Below, piece by piece: positions 61,070-64,000 of a DNA stretch of 64,000 nucleotides. The notes below the pieces were generated by a model that was given only the letters and a program-made list of their open reading frames with translations, did no database searches and had not been told where the DNA came from. The translations under genes were made by a program, and so were the position numbers. The stretch covers positions 248,001 to 312,000 of the forward strand of contig CAVWQP010000002.1 of the NCBI GenBank assembly GCA_963757125.1, given 5' to 3'. This stretch comes from CAVVSD01 sp963757125. Its GTDB lineage: Bacteria; Actinomycetota; Thermoleophilia; Solirubrobacterales; Solirubrobacteraceae. Each line of letters begins with the position of its first letter. Position 1 is the first letter of the stretch.

Positions 61070-61393
61070 CTATGCCAGGACGGGGAGCGGCTCGACGAGC
61101 ACGCCCTGGAGGCGGTGCAGGCCGACGCGCTCGATGAGGGCACGGACCTGGGGCTGCGCGCCCCGTACTCGGAGCTCCGCACGCGAGGAGCGCAGGCGCC
61201 GCGCGAGCATCGCGATGTCGAGCATGAGCGACGTGTCGGCGAACGCGAGCTCCGTCAGGTCGACGGTGACGTCGGCACGGCTGACGAGCGCGCGCGAGAA
61301 GGCGCGACGGCGACGCGCCTGCGTCGCTCGCACCTCGTCGCCGCTGCAGCGCAGCACGGGTGGGCTGTCGTCGAACGAGACGATGGCGAGCAA
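61070..61393 (-). CDS. STAS-domain protein
   Basis: The protein of about 107 residues is a single STAS fold: LRCSGDEVRATQARRRRAFSRALVSRADVTVDLTELAFADTSLMLDIAMLARRLRSS, described here by its central DLTELAFADTSL motif, in which Thr or Ser takes the phosphosite place. The start is uncertain: TTG 61393 is the longest likely one, and an internal GTG before LRCSGDEV would give a shorter domain. It may act in partner switching with an anti-sigma kinase elsewhere. TTGACT upstream on the minus strand is a possible -35. It is divergent from the MIP18-like gene. Confidence 0.65.
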   Translation of the reverse strand: MLAIVSFDDSPPVLRCSGDEVRATQARRRRAFSRALVSRADVTVDLTELAFADTSLMLDIAMLARRLRSSRAELRVRGAQPQVRALIERVGLHRLQGVLVEPLPVLA

Positions 61394-61422
61394 GCTACCC
61401 GATGGACCGGCCCGTGAGTCAA

Positions 61423-61450
61423 GTGACCTGATGAACCTGAGGGCTACAAT
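61423..61450 (+). promoter_or_regulatory. Promoter of the MIP18/SufT-like gene, leaderless
   Basis: A -35 GTGACC (61423-61428) and a -10 TACAAT (61445-61450) are 16 bases apart. The -10 ends six bases before the ATG at 61457. This is the clearest example of the leaderless pattern in the window. Confidence 0.65.
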
Positions 61451-61456
61451 CGAACG

Positions 61457-61753
61457 ATGCCGTCCGTCGACGATGTCGAAGCCGCCCTCACCAACGTCAT
61501 CGATCCCGAGCTCGGACTCGACTTCGTCGAGCTGGGGCTCATCTACGGGATCGAGGTCGAGTCGGGCGACGTGCACGTCACGTTCACCCTCACCGCGCCC
61601 GGTTGCCCCATCGGGCCGCAGGTCACGGAGCAGATCGACGAGTTCGTCTCCGAGCTCGACGGGGTGACCTCGGTGGAGTCCACGATGACCTTCAATCCCC
61701 CGTGGACGCCGGACCGCATGAGCGAAGACGCGAAGTTCGCGCTCGGCTTCTGA
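61457..61753 (+). CDS. MIP18/DUF59 family protein (SufT/PaaD-like)
   Basis: The 98-residue protein begins with VEAALTNVIDPELGLDFVELGLIY, the hallmark of the MIP18/DUF59 family, and contains the Cys of APGCPIG near 51. Homologues act in Fe-S cluster maturation (SufT) or oxygenase assembly (PaaD). No suf genes are adjacent here, but the fragment at the window start is a SufR-like regulator 60 kb away. It is transcribed alone from a leaderless promoter. Confidence 0.88.
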   Translation: MPSVDDVEAALTNVIDPELGLDFVELGLIYGIEVESGDVHVTFTLTAPGCPIGPQVTEQIDEFVSELDGVTSVESTMTFNPPWTPDRMSEDAKFALGF

Positions 61754-61804
61754 GGACCCTTCGGACTTGCCCTGAGGGCGCCGAGTGGCGACCCTTGCCC
61801 TCAC

Positions 61805-63187
61805 GTGCGTCGTGCCGCCGCCCCCCTCGTCGTCCTCCTGCTGCTCCTGTCGGCCGCGCCTGCGCGCGCGCTGACGCCTGACGATCCGGGCCTGCTGACC
61901 CTCGCCGCCGCCGGCGGCGGGACGACCTCGCTGCCCGACCAGTGGTGGGCGCCGCAGTCCGGGTTCCTCAGCGCGTGGGACCTCGTCGACGGCAGGGGCG
62001 CGACGGTCGCGGTGATCGACACCGGCGTCGACGGCTCGCACCCCGAGATCGCGCCGGTGCTGCGCGCGGCCGTCGACCAGGACTCCGATCCGTCGCGCGG
62101 CCCCGCCACCGTCGACGAGAACGGCCACGGGACGCACGTCGCGTCGATCGCGTGCGCCGCGCCGGGCAACGGGATCGGCATCGCCGGCGCCGGGAACGGC
62201 TGCGGGCTCATCATCGAGAAGACCGATCTCACGGACGCGTCGATCGCCGCGTCGATCCGCGACGCGGTCGACCGCGGGGCGGACGCGATCAACATGAGCT
62301 TCGGCACCGACGACGACCGGGTCGCGTCGCGCGACGTCGTCGACGCGATCGACCGGGCCTACGCCCGCGGCGTCGTGCTCGTGGCGGCGGCGGCCGACAA
62401 GCCCGTCCGCGAGCAGGGCGCCCCCGCGAACATCCTGCAGCCGCGCGGCACCGCCCCGGACATCACGGCGGGCAAGGGCCTGACCGTCACCGCGGCGACC
62501 TCCGACGACGTGCGCGCGCCGTTCGCCGGGCGCGGCAGCGAGATCTCCCTCGCCGCGTACGGCGCGGTCGCCGCGGATCGCGGGTCGCCAGGCCTGCTCG
62601 GCGCGTTCCCCTCGAACTCGACGGTGCTCGAGCGCGGCGGGACGAAGGACCACCCGGCGGGCTGCGGGTGCCGCACGAGCTACCACGGCGACAGCCGCTA
62701 CGCCTACCTGGAGGGCACGTCGATGGCCGCGCCCCAGGTCGCGGCGACGGCCGCGCTCATGCGCCGGATGAACCCCGACCTGAAGGCCGGCGACATCATC
62801 CGCCTGCTGAAGCGCACCGCCCGCCGGCCCGCCGGACGGGGCTGGTCGCCGGAGCTCGGCTGGGGGATCCTCGACGCCGATGCCGCTGTGCTCGCCGCGC
62901 GCAGCCTCGACCGCAGCGCGCCGACCTCGCAGGTCGTGCTCGCGGCCCCGGTGAGCGGCGGGTCGGTCGCGCTGCGCTGGCGCGGGCAGGACGGCTCGCC
63001 GCCCGGCGTGCGATCGACGGGGATCGCCCGCTACGAGGTCTGGCGCAAGGCGGGCGAGGCGCCTGCGCAGCACATGACGACGACGACCTCGACGTCCGCG
63101 CTGATCCCCGCCGAGCCGGGCGTGCGCAACCAGTGGTTCACGGTCGCGGTCGACCGCCAGGGCAACCGCGAGCGGCGCCGGCTCTAG
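61805..63187 (+). CDS. Secreted S8 subtilase with Asp in place of the oxyanion Asn
   Basis: The 460-residue protein has a signal peptide (APLVVLLLLLSAAPARA) and no long propeptide. The triad is Asp72 (VAVIDTGVD), His108 (ENGHGTHVAS) and Ser306 (LEGTSMAAPQ). At the oxyanion-hole position the sequence is VLVAAAADKP, so Asp198 takes the place of the usual Asn. A fibronectin-III-like domain fills about 375-460. The GTG start gives MRRAAAPLVV. It should be exported, and the protease may be slow, pH-dependent or specialised. It is intact, unlike the other two subtilases in the window. Confidence 0.9.
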   Translation: MRRAAAPLVVLLLLLSAAPARALTPDDPGLLTLAAAGGGTTSLPDQWWAPQSGFLSAWDLVDGRGATVAVIDTGVDGSHPEIAPVLRAAVDQDSDPSRGPATVDENGHGTHVASIACAAPGNGIGIAGAGNGCGLIIEKTDLTDASIAASIRDAVDRGADAINMSFGTDDDRVASRDVVDAIDRAYARGVVLVAAAADKPVREQGAPANILQPRGTAPDITAGKGLTVTAATSDDVRAPFAGRGSEISLAAYGAVAADRGSPGLLGAFPSNSTVLERGGTKDHPAGCGCRTSYHGDSRYAYLEGTSMAAPQVAATAALMRRMNPDLKAGDIIRLLKRTARRPAGRGWSPELGWGILDADAAVLAARSLDRSAPTSQVVLAAPVSGGSVALRWRGQDGSPPGVRSTGIARYEVWRKAGEAPAQHMTTTTSTSALIPAEPGVRNQWFTVAVDRQGNRERRRL

Positions 63188-63191
63188 CCCG

Positions 63192-64000
63192 CTAGGCCGC
63201 GAGCGGGCCGGCGTGCAGCGAGGCGTGCGCCTCGTGCGCCTCGGCGAACGCCTGGACGACCGCGGGGTCGAACTGCGAGCCCGCGCAGCGACGCAGCTCC
63301 GCGAGCGCGGCCTCGGCCGACACGGCGGGCCGGTAGGTGCGGGTCCGCGTCATGGCGTCGAAGGCGTCGCAGACGGCGATGATGCGGGCGCCGGCCGGGA
63401 TGTCCTCGCCGCGCAGGCCGTCGGGGTAGCCGTTGCCGTCGAAGTGCTCGTGGCTCGCGCGGACGAGGGCTGCGACGTCGCGCAGGGCGGGGGCGCCCTC
63501 GAGGATCCGCTGGCCGATGAGCGTGTGGCTGCGCATGAACTCCCACTCGAACTGGTCCAGCGGGCCGGCCTTGTCGAGGATGCGGTCGGGTATCGCGAGC
63601 TTGCCGACGTCGTGGAGCAGCGCCCCGAGACGCACGGCGTCGGCGTCGGTCGTGCTGAGCCCGAGGCGCCGGGCGATGCAGGACGCGAGCTCCTGGACGC
63701 CCTCGCCGTGGCCGTGCAGCGCGCGGTCGCGCTCCTCGATGGCGACCATGAGCGTCTGGGTGACCTGACGGCGCGACCCGACGCGGCTCCCCGCCTTGTC
63801 CTCGTACATGCGGACGTCCGCGCGGCGCAGCGCGTCGCTCGCCGTCGCGGCCTCGCCCGGGAGCATCACGACGCCGTGGGCGGCGGTCACGGTGAACCCG
63901 CGCGCGGCGGCCGAGAGCGACTCGGCGGCGCGCTCGGCGATCGCGTGGTGATCGGTCGCGCCGGCGTGGACGAGGACGCAGAACTCGTCGCCGCCCATGC
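63192..64000 (-). CDS. GGDEF and HD-GYP protein, 5' end outside the window
   Basis: About 270 codons are visible. They begin within the active-site loop GGDEFCVLV of a diguanylate cyclase and continue through its C-terminal half (about 1-85). A linker helix and an HD-GYP domain follow: LLHDVGKLAIPDRIL, ASHEHFDGNGYPDGLRG and DAFDAMTRTRTYRPAVS, with all metal and signature residues. It therefore can in principle make and degrade cyclic-di-GMP, like the protein at 32671. The cyclase N-terminus and any sensor are upstream and not seen. It converges on the subtilase gene with a four-base gap. Confidence 0.9.
   Translation of the reverse strand, partial: MGGDEFCVLVHAGATDHHAIAERAAESLSAAARGFTVTAAHGVVMLPGEAATASDALRRADVRMYEDKAGSRVGSRRQVTQTLMVAIEERDRALHGHGEGVQELASCIARRLGLSTTDADAVRLGALLHDVGKLAIPDRILDKAGPLDQFEWEFMRSHTLIGQRILEGAPALRDVAALVRASHEHFDGNGYPDGLRGEDIPAGARIIAVCDAFDAMTRTRTYRPAVSAEAALAELRRCAGSQFDPAVVQAFAEAHEAHASLHAGPLAA

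Noticed and set aside
1..64000. tRNA, rRNA, CRISPR, riboswitch or insertion sequence
   Set aside because: Scanning for T-loop-like GGTTCGAATCC patterns, regular repeat-spacer units, conserved riboswitch cores and transposase motifs gave nothing convincing.

Overview
The window is very GC-rich (about 70% or more by eye), almost fully coding, and reads as a chromosomal segment of an actinobacterium. The best guess, an inference, is Solirubrobacterales or another Thermoleophilia. The signs are short SigA-like and SigF-like sigma factors, an ANTAR regulator, an AddAB/AdnAB-type helicase-nuclease pair, Ku, an FmdB-type zinc ribbon, and several secreted proteins with Arg/Thr-rich C-terminal beta modules. 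No tRNA, rRNA, CRISPR array, insertion sequence or prophage was seen.

Layout. 1-8.4 kb is DNA repair: a SufR-like regulator end, UV endonuclease uvsE, a DHH-like protein, and the overlapping addB-like and addA-like genes. 8.4-15.6 kb holds a YihY/BrkB membrane protein, an ANTAR pseudo-receiver, two sigma factors, a DJ-1/PfpI protein, Ku and topoisomerase IB. 15.6-18.9 kb is the iron-uptake operon efeUOB, preceded by palindromes. 18.9-20.1 kb is a STAS/anti-sigma switch on the minus strand. 20.2-26.2 kb is gltBD. 26.2-42.3 kb is mixed: AraC regulator plus nitrilase, methylmalonyl-CoA epimerase, an O-methyltransferase, a FIST sensor coupled to a GGDEF/HD-GYP protein, a ferredoxin-reductase-like flavoprotein, a divergent MarR/MFS efflux pair, an M42 peptidase, a secreted subtilase and small enzymes. 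42.5-48.5 kb is a surface module: an ECF sigma factor fused to its own anti-sigma-like domain, followed by three secreted or exported proteins with broken frames.

48.8-57.3 kb is the most striking part: an eight-gene minus-strand operon, mostly coupled by 4-base overlaps, running NCS1 permease, PxpA, PxpB, PxpC, biotin carboxyl carrier, biotin carboxylase, luciferase-like flavin oxidoreductase and BioY biotin transporter. A divergent GntR/FadR regulator has matching operator-like sites over both promoters. I infer a carboxylation-dependent route for opening a cyclic amide (5-oxoproline, a lactam, hydantoin or pyrimidine) that also imports its own cofactor. 57.4-64 kb carries a peptidase/HAD/unknown/FxsA operon, a STAS protein, a SufT/MIP18-like protein, another subtilase and a truncated GGDEF/HD-GYP gene.

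Two features recur. First, many monocistronic genes have a TANNNT-like -10 box ending exactly six bases before the start codon, a pattern expected for leaderless transcripts. Second, at least five conserved genes are interrupted by what looks like one extra base each, and 45.9-47.7 kb has many more. This suggests either insertion errors in the assembly or real decay, so the affected genes are annotated as frameshifted.
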